Part shown: positions 1 to 8,796 of the stretch, piece by piece
Layout of the letters: the number at the start of each line of letters is the position of its first letter
Numbering within the stretch: position 1 is the stretch's first letter
Origin: Vitrella brassicaformis
Lineage: Eukaryota; Sar; Vitrellaceae
Reading direction: 5' to 3'
Length of the DNA stretch: 64,000 nt
NCBI GenBank assembly: GCA_001179505.1
Contig: CDMY01000033.1
Location: forward strand, 89,750-153,749
Notes under the pieces: generated by a model
What the model was told of the DNA's origin: nothing
The model's input: the letters and a program-made list of their open reading frames with translations, nothing else
Database searches by the model: none
Program-made: the position numbers and the translations under genes

Positions 1-36
1 GGCTGATTTCTTACTCGAAGACCGCAAACGAGTCGT

Positions 37-1755
37 TTAGGTCAAGTGTGCATCGGTCTTTCGGTCCGTGGCGCAGACGGTCTCCATGAAGGAGACGTCG
101 ATCAGCATCAGGGAGTGAGGGCCTAGCTCCGTGAGAATGTACTCCTTGTACGCGGCGCCGTTTCTTCGAGGAGCGACGGTACTAAATTCCGACGGGAAAG
201 ACGAGATGGGCAACAGCACATTCCCTAACGCACACACACACACACACACTCTACACACAGAGAGGCGGACACACTCAGAGACACATGTGGTGGCCGCCAG
301 ACGGCAGGCAAAGACGCCTCTCACCTGGATTCAGATCTGCGTGCGTAGAGGTCACACACAGTGCACACGTGCCAATCCTATGTCGATCATGCAGCTCCCT
401 TAATGCATACCGCAGTGTGCCAGGTTGTGGCTGTGGAGTTGGTACATGCCTGTGGCCAGAAGCGCGATGACAAACGATCCAAATGGCATCTTCTGCTTGG
501 CCCCCGTGGCAGGGTCCAGCAGCACATTCACGCGGCGGCGCCACAGGTCGGTTGCAGATAGCTGAAGTGTGAGGAGTTCTTCCAGGGAGATGCCTTCGAG
601 ACGCTGCATGACCAGGTGGTTGTCACGCAGCTGAGAAGGCAGCTCTGCAGGTACGCAAGAAGAGCGCGCGTACGTAAGGTTGGTTGTCTTGTCTCGTCTG
701 CCGACGGATTATGGTCACTGACGTTTGATGACGTTTGGCTGCAGCGGGAGGACACGAGGGAATTGGGGCAGATCCATTTCGATTTTTTGACTGTCGATGG
801 TCGCCCAAAGGCTGTCGTACACTGCATACATGGAGAGAGACACACGTCCTTCTCTTACACGCACACACGCAGATAATCCATTCATTCGGTAGCGCGCACT
901 TCTTTTCTCTCGTTGCAGCTCCTTTCTCCCCTCCTGCAGCGGGTCCTGATCAGGATGTGACAGCACCGCTGCAAACCCGATTTTGATGGCCACCGGCGAT
1001 TCCGGATAAAGGCTTGAATGGCAAGAACACCGCTGAAGCATGGTATGCCGTACCGCCGTCTCTAGCGTAGCGAGAGACACCGTACCGCTATCCAGACGAT
1101 CTCGTGAGTCCTTGGGAAGATCGGCGAAATTTACAGCGGCTACATATGCATTTAGAAGAGAAGACACACGTCAGGAAGACAAATAGAGCACTCCCTCCTT
1201 GCATCAACTGTCCTTACAGCGTAAAATCTCGGCCAGGACAACGACCTGACAAAGCAATAAAGCGGTCCGAGCCGTCCGAGCCAGGCAAACGTGCTGGGTG
1301 CGGCGGGGCCTACCGCATTGTTTCCCCGCATCGACCTGTAGTCACTATTGGAAACAAGAAGGAGACAATCGTGAGATGGTGTCGTGTGGGAGGAGGAGAC
1401 ACGAGAAACACCCCTGCTCTCCCCAGCTCACTCAATGCGATAGCGTGGCACAGCCGCGAACGCCGAATTCTAGTCCCTTGTCGAGCTCACCGAGCATGTC
1501 CCGGTGCTTCTTCCAGAAGTCCTTCAGCAATGGATCAATCTTTTGGGGCTCGGTGCGAAGCTTGACGTTGCAGTAGACAGGTTTCAACCTGCACACCTCA
1601 CGCACCAGCAAGCTGTAATCCCACTTGTCACCCACAGCTGGCGCATCAAGCCCTTTCCTGCCGTTAAGGGCGGGGACAGACAAGACAGTGCGGCCGTCCA
1701 CAAAGACCGACGAGGCAGCAGTGAGGATGAGTGTCTGCAGGCCGACCGAAAGCAT
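37..1755 (-). CDS. Hypothetical secreted protein, multi-exon
   Basis: I do not recognise this family. The start is the ATG at 1755 because it opens a hydrophobic signal-peptide-like segment (MLSVGLQTLILTAASS) that reads into a long exon ending near 1440. Further open segments follow on the minus strand at about 1139-925, 651-413 and 205-37, each bounded by plausible GT-AG sites, with the stop at 37. The protein is mixed alpha/beta-looking, with no obvious repeats and few cysteines. The segment around 605-420 contains a hydrophobic stretch (FGSFVIALLATGMY) that could be buried or membrane-associated. It is divergent from the gene starting at 2006. Exon boundaries, especially between 1440 and 1139, are uncertain. 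Confidence 0.45.
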
Positions 1756-2005
1756 TGCAACCTTAGTTTCTGGCAGGGCCCGGGCGGCTCTGAATCGTCG
1801 GCACAATAAGACGGAATGGGGGCTGCATGCAATTTCCTGTCCGGGGGAGTTGCTGGCCGGTCGAGATGCGCGTTCAACCGCAACATCCCTAACACCTTTG
1901 GCAGATCTCCACTCCTCTCACGTGACTGTTCCGAGTCTTCCAACCGGGAGAGATCGTGCTTCAAGCCGGCCCGACGACAGCTGCTCCTCCGACTCGATCC
2001 TCGAT
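1756..2005. promoter_or_regulatory. Divergent intergenic promoter region
   Basis: About 250 bp lie between the ATG of the minus-strand secreted protein (1755) and the ATG chosen for the plus-strand membrane protein (2006). An open frame runs through this stretch from 1625 on the plus strand, but it is antisense to the upstream exon and low in recognisable protein character, so I treat the stretch as shared promoter and 5' UTR. I see no TATA-like or telomere-like motif. Confidence 0.35.
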
Positions 2006-5000
2006 ATGGGTGTGTTCGACTTCAGAGCGCTGTTAGGGAACCAGACCGACACGCCCGAGATCTACGAATTTGAGCCCTGTGTCACGTACGGGCTGCAGAG
2101 TCGGCGGCGGTTTGACATCGAGGCCTTCATCCGGGGCATCAAGAGACAGATTTGCACGAGATACATGCCCAGGGAGATCTTTGAGGGCGTTCCCGGTGTG
2201 AAAATTCCCGAGGATCAAAGAGACAAGAGGGTCGTCACACTTGACCTGCGCTGCATCAAGGAGGCTCAAAGTACGCCATCCTACCAGTCAGTCATCCACG
2301 GATAGCCTCATCGTCACAAGCAAGAAACAAAGAAACGCTGCGGTTTCTGCTGCCTGCACCCTTTACATGCGATCGGCCAGTAGGCGTGCGCGCTTCTATG
2401 TGTGGCAGTGACTCTGATACATCAATCGACGTGTGAGCGGTCAGAAGCACGTGCAACCACAGATCTACGTCTGTAAGGAGGAGATCCAGCCATTGGTGTT
2501 CCTTCTGAAACGTTCCTTCACCCTGTCTCCGTCCTCGTTACCCGTACTCATCTCCCGCCCCCTCTGCCGTTCCCCCTGAGTGACCCCCACGCGCTCTAGC
2601 GCACCTCGCGCGTCTCCCTCATGGCGTCCCAGCGCAACCCGGATCTCTTGGCAGATCTCAAGAGATCTACCACCACCGGCAGCACTGCCATGCGTTTTGG
2701 TTTCCAGACGTTCGGCAGCGCCAACCCGTTCGGCAGCGTCAACCCGAGCCCATCCACGCCGCCCAGCACGCCTGGCTGCGGACAATGCCAAAGCGTCCGC
2801 CATCTCAACAGCCCGCTCAACCCATTCCGCGTCGGATTCAAGAGAAACGACCGCTTCGTGGCGTGTGTAGCCATGACACCCGCCATCGAAAGTGCCATCA
2901 ATGGCGGCACCAAGCAATACAAGCTCGTCGACAACGGCTACGCTCAGCTCATAGAAGACCTCACCCAGCCCAAGCAGGACACCCCCAATCCCCTCATCGG
3001 CCTCCAACACCATGAGGCCGAGATCCGAGGCCTCAGCAGCGGCATGATCCATCTCGCTGCCATCATGACCATGCGACTCTGCAAGAAGCACAACTACAAC
3101 ACGCCCCTCCAACGTGGTGCTAGTGACAATGCGGCTGCCGACAGATACCTCATCAACCCGATGAATCGCGCAGATGTCCACAACCCACTTGCCAACGATT
3201 TGACGGCTGCCACGCACTGCGTCGCGGAGCTCGGCAACTTCCTCGTCAAGAACGACAGTGACACGGCAATGGCGCTCATGCAGGCGCTACCCACCATCCT
3301 CCAGGACTTCGCCACCCGGTCAGTCCCTTCCTCCGGCCGCAGACGCAAGACCCCATCGGCCGCGGCTGCTGCTGCTGCCGCCCCACCGGCAGATACGGAG
3401 CCGTCCTCTCCCTTCACCCCCAATGACCTGTTCGGCAACATGGACCATGATGAGCAGGACGCCGATTTCGAGATGTATGATGACGACGTCGCCATCCCCC
3501 GTCGAGACGTCATCCCGTCCGCCCGCTACAAGACGCTGCCCACATTCCAGGCCCGCATCGCCTCCATCCCCGCCGACCTCAAACAATTCATGGGTGAGGC
3601 CGCAGCACCCAAGGACATCGTGCTGCTCACGAGTGCGAGCGACTGCACGATCGACTACCCCAATGTGTTCGACGACGTCACTAAGCAGCAGGCTACCCTC
3701 TTCGCCAGCCAAATCGCCTCTGTGCTTCCCCCGGCCAAGACACCACGCGCCCACACCGCCCAGGACCTCCTCCTCAGCTGGGGCAAGCGCATCGACAATA
3801 GCGCTGAGCTCACAATCAAGGACGTCATCAACTACGTGGCCATCCACTATGCCATCAACCTACGCGCCGGAGTCCCCTTCCGTGCGTCCCAGGGACCATC
3901 AGTCACCACACGTGGTCGCACACAGAAGAAAGCTGACTGATGTAAGGCGCCACTGGAGCTTCGCCCCCAGTGGCAACAACGCACTCTACCTGTGCTGCCT
4001 GCGAATCCGTTTTCCTCGTCTGTTGTGTCTGTCTGCTGTAGATCTGACTATGTATCGTCATCAGTCGGATCGCCGCGCGCGTCACCCACCTTTTCCCGTT
4101 GCGCGTGTTGTACTACTGGGCATAACTCACTCACTCACGTACACGAACAAGGGGCTGCCGTCCACCCATCTGAGCATGCAATCTCGTTGCTTTTGTCTGC
4201 GTGTGAGAATGTGTGTGCGAAGCTGTCGAGTACTCGTCAGGTCTTTCGTTTTCTTCGGTTTATGTCACGTGTCCGCCACCTACTCCACTACTTGCGTACA
4301 CATACTCGCTGCTCTTACTGCCGTTGCACATGGCGTACGTGCCGCTGTGAGTGTCTTTTTATTCTGCAGCCAACACACTGTGAGCCTTTCCGCAGGGTGC
4401 GTTTGGACGGCTTACGTGATTTCGCCTCACTCTGCACTCAACGCCGCCTGACACCATCGTCCATCAAGGCTCTCTGTATGCGTGTGTTCTCTATTCAACC
4501 TCGTGCGATGTGTGCTCTTGTATCACGCACCCCCACCCCTTTCCTGCGTAAGATCCATGCAATGCGAGAGCGACTGGGTGCCCTTTTCGCACCTGGCGTA
4601 CATGATATGAAACATGGCCTGTACTTACTTTGTTCGCCTTGGTCTACTCACTCGTATTTGGGCTTCACGGCGCGTGGATATGTTGTTCGCTGGGATGAGC
4701 ATGTCGGTCATGCATTTCATTATGGCACTCGCTCTCGATCTTCGCAGCAACACTTGTATGGCTCTCTGTCGCGTCATGATGTGTGTACGTATGCATGTGT
4801 TCCTTTGTGTTCATTCGATACGTTGCGACTTACTATATCTCAGATGAAGTCGATCGAAGCACAGGCCATTGATGTATTTCAACCGTCGCTCAACACACAA
4901 TCGTCGTCTCGTCATGACTTGCATGCGCTGCATCGCCCCCGTTTTGGCCCTGCATCTGGCCGTCCTCGTATGGTCCGTGGCTTGCGTTTGAGGTATCATT

Positions 5001-8000
5001 CGGTGTCTTCCATGCCGCCTGCTTTGCCTTTTCGTGCCTTTTCCCCCATTCATCCATCTGCTGACTCACTCCCCTCTGCATTGCTGAATTCGTCTGTGTC
5101 ACCACCCACCCTCTGTGCCACTGCTGCTTTGCTTGCTCGTCGTCCATCCCCCAGCCAGGCTATCCTTGCTGCGATTCGTGCATTGCCGGACGCTGACAAG
5201 TTGAATGACATGTCGTGCTTCCGCCAGGCAGCGATTCATGCCATACGGTCTCTCCTGTCTGAGACTGCTTCATCGTCATTGTTCCATGTCCAGGCAGCGT
5301 TCATTCCATCTGCGTGTCCATCCATCACGACTCTGTTTTACAATGCTAAGCGAATGGCGTCTCAGCCTCTCTCACAAGTTGTTTGTCCATGCCATTTGCC
5401 TCACTTCGCTCAATGGCCACGTATCGATGGGCATGTCTGTGTACGCCTGAGTGACCCATTCATGCGTGACGTTCTGTCTGTCCCACTACACTGGAATCGC
5501 AACAGTACATGCTTACCTACTTTCTCGGCGGTTAAACGTCAGTTTCGTTCTGTCGTGTTGCGTCTCTTTCGTCGTATATCTCAGCCAGAGCCACCCGCGC
5601 ACGTGATCGATCAGTGTGCTGAGTCTGTGTTGCGCCCTGCGTACAGCCAGTTAGCCGGGTCGGGTCGTTTTCTTCCAATGCACGATGTGTTGCGTCACTC
5701 TACCCTTCTTCGCTCACTTGCATGTGCTCCAGTTGACAAGAGCAAAGGTGACATGGCATGGATGTGCCCACTGCAGTAGTGACAGCGGTGTGGCGATTGC
5801 ATGTGAGTAACCCATCTTATCGTGTCTCTACGTGTAATGATGATGTGGTGTATGATGATTTTAGCCAGCTGCCGAAGTTTTTGGACGGCCCACGTATTGC
5901 CCAGCCCCGTGTGCATCACACGTGGGGCACGGCTATCGTGTGGCCCAAGGCGAAGTCTTTTCGTACACAGCTTACGTCATGGGATGCGATGAAATGGCGA
6001 CCTCTGAACTCTTACTTTCGCCATCGTTTCGCGCGCATCTATGCGGATGTAGGGCGGGCTTCGGGTGTGTTGAATGAGTACATGTCAGACCATTTTTCTT
6101 GCATGCGTATCAGTTCTCTTTTCCATGCATTGGCGTCACATAATCGCTTGTTGCATGGCCATGCTGTATTATGTGGATCGCTATCGTCGACTGTGTCTGT
6201 GTGTGTGCATGATATTGGTAATCTTTATCCCAGCTGCCCCCGTGTGGAGGCTCTCGCTGCATTGCATGCTGCGTACAACTGGCTGAAAGACACAAAGCGT
6301 TATCGCTACGTCAACATTCCTCGTGCCCCTCCCTGGCCTGTCCATCGTAGTACTCGCTCTCGTCTCTATCCCTCTCGCTTTGGATCCATGCGATGTGCCA
6401 CGGCAACACGTCTGAAGCCGTTTTTCAGCACTAACGCCAACTATCTATCATGTCGTACGTACACCATCGAGGATATCGTTCGTGTCGTTGAGCATGATCT
6501 TGCATTCAGCTACACTCGTGTGGGCGGTGTTTTGTTCTATCAACGTGAGGGCTTCTCGCAGGGCAGCCATATCAGCCCTGGTCTTGCTAATCTGTTCGCT
6601 GCTGACAGAGAGCGTGCATTTGTTCATTCACTGTCTCCAAATGAGCGCCACGTGTTCTCACTGTGTTTCGTTCGACGATGGATGGATGATCGGTTGTTGA
6701 TCCTGCCACCTGTCGACTATTTTCCATCTCATTACACTCATGCCTATTCATCTGTGGTGTCGCGGCTGATGGCTACTGATTTTTATCATGAGCACTGCGT
6801 CTTGGAGTTGGATGCATCTGGTGTGTATGTCGGTTGCGATATCCATGTGAATGGCTCTCAAGTGTCTCTCTCTCAGCACAACCCCAATGCTGACTTGCTC
6901 ACTCGTCCCCTCTCCTCACCACTTGCCTACATTCGGTACATTCATGCCCATTCTGCCATGTCTGATGCTCGTAAAGCTAATCTGCTGTATGGACATCTGC
7001 TGCGTGTGCTTGACTTTACCATGCGCGAGTGTCATGAGTCTCTCGTGATTGGTCTCTCTCGCTGTGTGAATGAGTTGACTCGTTTTGGCTTTTCACGCCC
7101 TTTGATTCATCGCCAACTCACTCGTGTTGCTCGCCACTTCCCCGCACTGCTGCGTGCATTACGTGAGTGATGCCTTGCTTGTCGTCTGCTTGCCCGTTGT
7201 TGTCGTATCACCGCATTCTGCGAGACTAGTACCGCTGCGGTTTCTGCTGCCTGCACCCTTTACATGCGATTGGCCAGTAGGCGTGCGCGCTTCTATGTGT
7301 GGCAGTGACTCTGATACATCAATCGACGTGTGAGCGGTCAGAAGCACGTCCAACCACAGATCTAACGGCTGAGCTGGCTACGTGTGTGTGTGTTGTCTTA
7401 TCCATGATCGAATGGAATGCCAGCGCTCTTGTTCACATACGATCTGGACATAGGCACTGACGCGGCCCAGGAGCGCGTTAACAGATGGGAGGAGACGTTT
7501 ATCGCCGTCATGTCCGACTACACCGACCTTGAGAATCCTGGCAGGCACTTCCCTGGGCTAGAGGTCTCTTTCTTGACCCATGGGGGCAGAGGTCAGGCGG
7601 GCAAGGAGCACTACATGTGACATTATACGAGGAAGGGGCACTCTCTGACTCTGTGTCTCCTCTCTCTCTCTCTCTCTCTCTGCGTGTGTGTGTGTGTGTG
7701 GTGTAGCCGACGCCCTCTAGTAAGGAAGCAGACGGAGACACGGAACAATCCTCTGCTTGATTCCTCGTGTGTGTCCCTGCCCCTCCCTCCCTCCCTCTCT
7801 CCCTCTGTGTGTGTGTGCGTGTGTCTGTGTGTGCAACAAGTCCCCCCGATTGGGACACCGGCGACACACAACCACCAGAAGAGTCGCCGGAATGGTACGA
7901 GGGCGAGTGGGTGGTCTGGGTCGCGGGCGCGGGGGCGGTGACAGGGACGGCCGTGATGACCTGTGTGGCGGGGGCGGTGGGCGCCTGGCTCTCCCGGAGG

Positions 8001-8069
8001 AAGAGACGAAACGCTGTCGGGGGTGGGCTGACCGATGCCAGTGCCCATGCGGCAAGTGAGAGGAGCTAG
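2006..8069 (+). CDS. Single-pass membrane protein hosting a retroelement in intron 1
   Basis: The four-exon model is 2006-2270, 7424-7616, 7707-7766 and 7841-8069. All junction phases agree (1, 2 and 2 nucleotides carried over) and all introns are GT-AG, which is strong support for one gene although the first intron is 5.15 kb long. The encoded protein begins MGVFDFRALLG, has a soluble region of roughly 190 residues (exon 2 starts LLFTYDLDIGTD), a short acidic/proline linker, a transmembrane helix near the C-terminus (WVVWVAGAGAVTGTAVMTCV) and a basic stop-transfer stretch (RRKRR). That is a type I or tail-side single-pass topology; no clear signal peptide is visible. The family is not recognised. 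Introns 2 and 3 are full of (CT)n and (GT)n. Removing the retroelement would leave an intron of about 125 bp, typical for this window. Confidence 0.6.
2336..2467 (+). repeat. 5' terminal direct repeat of the retroelement
   Basis: This 132-bp copy begins CGCTGCGGTTTCTGCTGCC and ends CAACCACAGATCTA. It matches 7233-7364 at 130 of 132 positions by eye. Flanking bases on the two sides are unrelated, so these are the repeat limits. It lies 60 bp inside the host intron. By position it would act as an LTR-like repeat (pLTR) and probably carries the element's promoter; no TATA-like box is obvious. Confidence 0.9.
2621..3940 (+). CDS. Retroelement ORF1, 439-aa protein of unknown family
   Basis: The frame is uninterrupted from ATG 2621 to TGA 3938-3940. 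The protein has a low-complexity Ser/Pro/Gly N-terminus (to about residue 50), a helical-looking middle (about 80-235), an alanine run near residues 248-256, an acidic stretch (DHDEQDADFEMYDDD) and a C-terminal domain of about 150 residues ending in a basic tail. I see no zinc knuckle, RRM or known gag signature, so a capsid or nucleoprotein role is inferred only from its place upstream of the nuclease and RT. After its UGA stop the same frame stays open without interruption to 5779, so readthrough would fuse it to the nuclease ORF. Codon usage is C-ending rich, unlike the T-richer ORF2 and ORF3, which suggests a separate history. Confidence 0.65.
   Translation: MASQRNPDLLADLKRSTTTGSTAMRFGFQTFGSANPFGSVNPSPSTPPSTPGCGQCQSVRHLNSPLNPFRVGFKRNDRFVACVAMTPAIESAINGGTKQYKLVDNGYAQLIEDLTQPKQDTPNPLIGLQHHEAEIRGLSSGMIHLAAIMTMRLCKKHNYNTPLQRGASDNAAADRYLINPMNRADVHNPLANDLTAATHCVAELGNFLVKNDSDTAMALMQALPTILQDFATRSVPSSGRRRKTPSAAAAAAAAPPADTEPSSPFTPNDLFGNMDHDEQDADFEMYDDDVAIPRRDVIPSARYKTLPTFQARIASIPADLKQFMGEAAAPKDIVLLTSASDCTIDYPNVFDDVTKQQATLFASQIASVLPPAKTPRAHTAQDLLLSWGKRIDNSAELTIKDVINYVAIHYAINLRAGVPFRASQGPSVTTRGRTQKKAD
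3941..5779 (+). CDS. Retroelement ORF2 with GIY-YIG endonuclease domain
   Basis: The frame is open from directly after the ORF1 UGA to TAG 5777-5779. The first in-frame ATG is at 4262, giving about 505 residues if initiated there; a readthrough product would include the region from 3941. The N-terminal part is cysteine-rich (around 4325-4390: CSYCRCTWRTCRCEC). A GIY-YIG domain follows at about 4610-4900: GLY (4616) and YLG for the two signature triplets, the conserved Arg and Glu region GYVVRWDEH, and a C-terminal IEAQAIDVFQPSLN that fits the family's metal-binding Glu and Asn motif. The downstream linker of roughly 290 residues contains CPCH near 5384 and a GHVCVR segment, resembling the Cys-containing linker described for Penelope-like elements with N-terminal nucleases. 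The domain should nick target DNA. The last 22 bp overlap ORF3. Confidence 0.75.
   Translation, partial: CKAPLELRPQWQQRTLPVLPANPFSSSVVSVCCRSDYVSSSVGSPRASPTFSRCACCTTGHNSLTHVHEQGAAVHPSEHAISLLLSACENVCAKLSSTRQVFRFLRFMSRVRHLLHYLRTHTRCSYCRCTWRTCRCECLFILQPTHCEPFRRVRLDGLRDFASLCTQRRLTPSSIKALCMRVFSIQPRAMCALVSRTPTPFLRKIHAMRERLGALFAPGVHDMKHGLYLLCSPWSTHSYLGFTARGYVVRWDEHVGHAFHYGTRSRSSQQHLYGSLSRHDVCTYACVPLCSFDTLRLTISQMKSIEAQAIDVFQPSLNTQSSSRHDLHALHRPRFGPASGRPRMVRGLRLRYHSVSSMPPALPFRAFSPIHPSADSLPSALLNSSVSPPTLCATAALLARRPSPSQAILAAIRALPDADKLNDMSCFRQAAIHAIRSLLSETASSSLFHVQAAFIPSACPSITTLFYNAKRMASQPLSQVVCPCHLPHFAQWPRIDGHVCVRLSDPFMRDVLSVPLHWNRNSTCLPTFSAVKRQFRSVVLRLFRRISQPEPPAHVIDQCAESVLRPAYSQLAGSGRFLPMHDVLRHSTLLRSLACAPVDKSKGDMAWMCPLQ
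5758..7170 (+). CDS. Retroelement ORF3, Penelope-like reverse transcriptase
   Basis: This 470-residue protein starts at ATG 5758 inside the end of ORF2, in the -1 frame relative to it; a stop at 5749-5751 closes the frame just upstream. RT motifs occur in order: motif A CVHDIGNLYPSC with the catalytic Asp at residue 152, motif B QGSHISPGLANLF at 268-280, and motif C RRWMDD at about 306-311, with Trp in place of the usual Tyr before MDD. A thumb-like segment follows (about 340-470) with spacing typical of Penelope-like RTs. The catalytic Asp residues are all present, so the enzyme could be active. Expression probably needs termination-reinitiation or a frameshift in the 28-nt shared window, where I see no classical slippery heptamer. 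Confidence 0.8.
   Translation: MDVPTAVVTAVWRLHVSNPSYRVSTCNDDVVYDDFSQLPKFLDGPRIAQPRVHHTWGTAIVWPKAKSFRTQLTSWDAMKWRPLNSYFRHRFARIYADVGRASGVLNEYMSDHFSCMRISSLFHALASHNRLLHGHAVLCGSLSSTVSVCVHDIGNLYPSCPRVEALAALHAAYNWLKDTKRYRYVNIPRAPPWPVHRSTRSRLYPSRFGSMRCATATRLKPFFSTNANYLSCRTYTIEDIVRVVEHDLAFSYTRVGGVLFYQREGFSQGSHISPGLANLFAADRERAFVHSLSPNERHVFSLCFVRRWMDDRLLILPPVDYFPSHYTHAYSSVVSRLMATDFYHEHCVLELDASGVYVGCDIHVNGSQVSLSQHNPNADLLTRPLSSPLAYIRYIHAHSAMSDARKANLLYGHLLRVLDFTMRECHESLVIGLSRCVNELTRFGFSRPLIHRQLTRVARHFPALLRALRE
7233..7364 (+). repeat. 3' terminal direct repeat of the retroelement
   Basis: Second copy of the 132-bp repeat, with two substitutions relative to 2336-2467. It starts 62 bp after the RT stop codon. 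The host intron resumes after it and ends at the acceptor before 7424. The near-identity implies a recent insertion or recent conversion between the ends. Confidence 0.9.
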
Positions 8070-8796
8070 CCAAAAGGCGGGCTGCTCACACAGAGAGAGA
8101 CACACGGAGGAACGGAGTTTTCGGTTTAGGAGGCTGTCTGTCTGTGAGGATTTGTTTGAGCGATAGATCTCTCAGTTTTTCGGTGTGTCGTCGCATTTGA
8201 GCTCAATCGCTCTGCCCTCGGTGTGTGTGTGTGTGCCTCGGTGTGTGTGTGCCTCGGTGTGTGTGTGTGTGTGTCTGTGTGTGCGACAAAGTGGTGAAAG
8301 ATAGTCCATGGAAGGCGTGGACTGATAGGGGTGGGTGCACTATTAAGGGACCCATGTCTGTGCAGAGATTGATTGGCCAAGACTCTGTGTGTGTGACTGC
8401 ATCGATATCGACGCGCAGACGGAAAGAGAAGAAGAGACCACACAAGGAAAGAGAGCTGGCAGTGTGTGTGGCTGATGGATGGATGTTCGTGGTCCCACCC
8501 GCCTCCCATCAATCCGCAGCACACAGACAGACAGACAGACAGACGGACGAACAGACAGACGGATGGATGGATGGATGGATGAGATGAGTGTGTCTGTGCG
8601 TGTCGCGTGTCAATCGCATCACTGATCCGATCCATTGCAGTGAGTGAAGTAACACAACACAGGTCATGTCTTGTCCAAAAGTGCCAACTGGCAACACACT
8701 GACTGCCACATCCACTTAGTCTGACTAGCCCCGGTCGGTTGGACACATCCCATCCATCCAGATATCCATTCATTCAATTGACATGCGTCATATCAG
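8070..8796. other. Gene-free stretch with microsatellites and a dispersed repeat
   Basis: Between the membrane protein and the TPR gene there is no supportable coding sequence. It holds (TG)n arrays at about 8220-8285, a (GACA)n/(GATG)n block at about 8523-8580, and copy A of an inverted repeat (8358-8731). The long minus-strand open frame here is repeat-derived. Confidence 0.7.
8358..8731 (-). repeat. Inverted dispersed repeat, copy A
   Basis: Read on the minus strand this matches 15711-16051 on the plus strand over about 340-370 bp, with indels in the simple-repeat core. Shared blocks include GGGCTAGTCAGACTAAG, the segment TGACCTGTGTTGTGTTACTT, TGGGACCACGAACATCCATC and the end block CTTGGCCAATCAATCTCTGC. 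It begins 66 bp after the stop codon of the minus-strand TPR gene, in that gene's sense. Copy B begins about 10 bp after the stop of the plus-strand BRE1 gene, also in sense. Confidence 0.8.

Larger units (their letters stand above)
2336..7364 (+). mobile_element. Penelope-like retroelement with split ORFs and terminal direct repeats
   Basis: A 5,029-bp unit is bounded by 132-bp direct repeats (2336-2467 and 7233-7364) that differ at only two positions. It lies in the sense orientation inside intron 1 of the membrane-protein gene. Inside are three consecutive plus-strand ORFs: ORF1 (2621-3940, unknown, gag-like by position only), ORF2 (in frame after one UGA, ending 5779, with a GIY-YIG nuclease domain) and ORF3 (5758-7170, reverse transcriptase). 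Penelope-like elements are the retroelement class that pairs a telomerase-related RT with a GIY-YIG nuclease and often has LTR-like direct repeats; a clade with the nuclease on the N-terminal side is known from algae, protists and invertebrates. A separate upstream ORF1 and separate nuclease and RT ORFs are unusual. I found no convincing target-site duplication. Confidence 0.8.

Noticed and set aside
1625-2005. Upstream extension of the membrane-protein frame to ATG 1625
   Set aside because: It would run antisense through the first exon of the minus gene and has unstructured composition; ATG 2006 gives a compact protein-like start.
3258-4451. 397-codon plus-strand ORF overlapping retroelement ORF1
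   Set aside because: Its protein is Pro/Ser/Arg-rich low complexity produced by the C-rich third positions of ORF1; it has no domain and overlaps two better-supported frames.
2330-7370. Interpreting the element as a classical LTR retrotransposon
   Set aside because: There is no protease, RNase H or integrase, the repeats lack TG...CA ends, and the RT with a GIY-YIG nuclease fits Penelope-like elements better.
8126-8773. 215-codon minus ORF
   Set aside because: It is the translation of the dispersed inverted repeat and microsatellites (runs of His-Thr and Ser-Val-Cys), not a gene.
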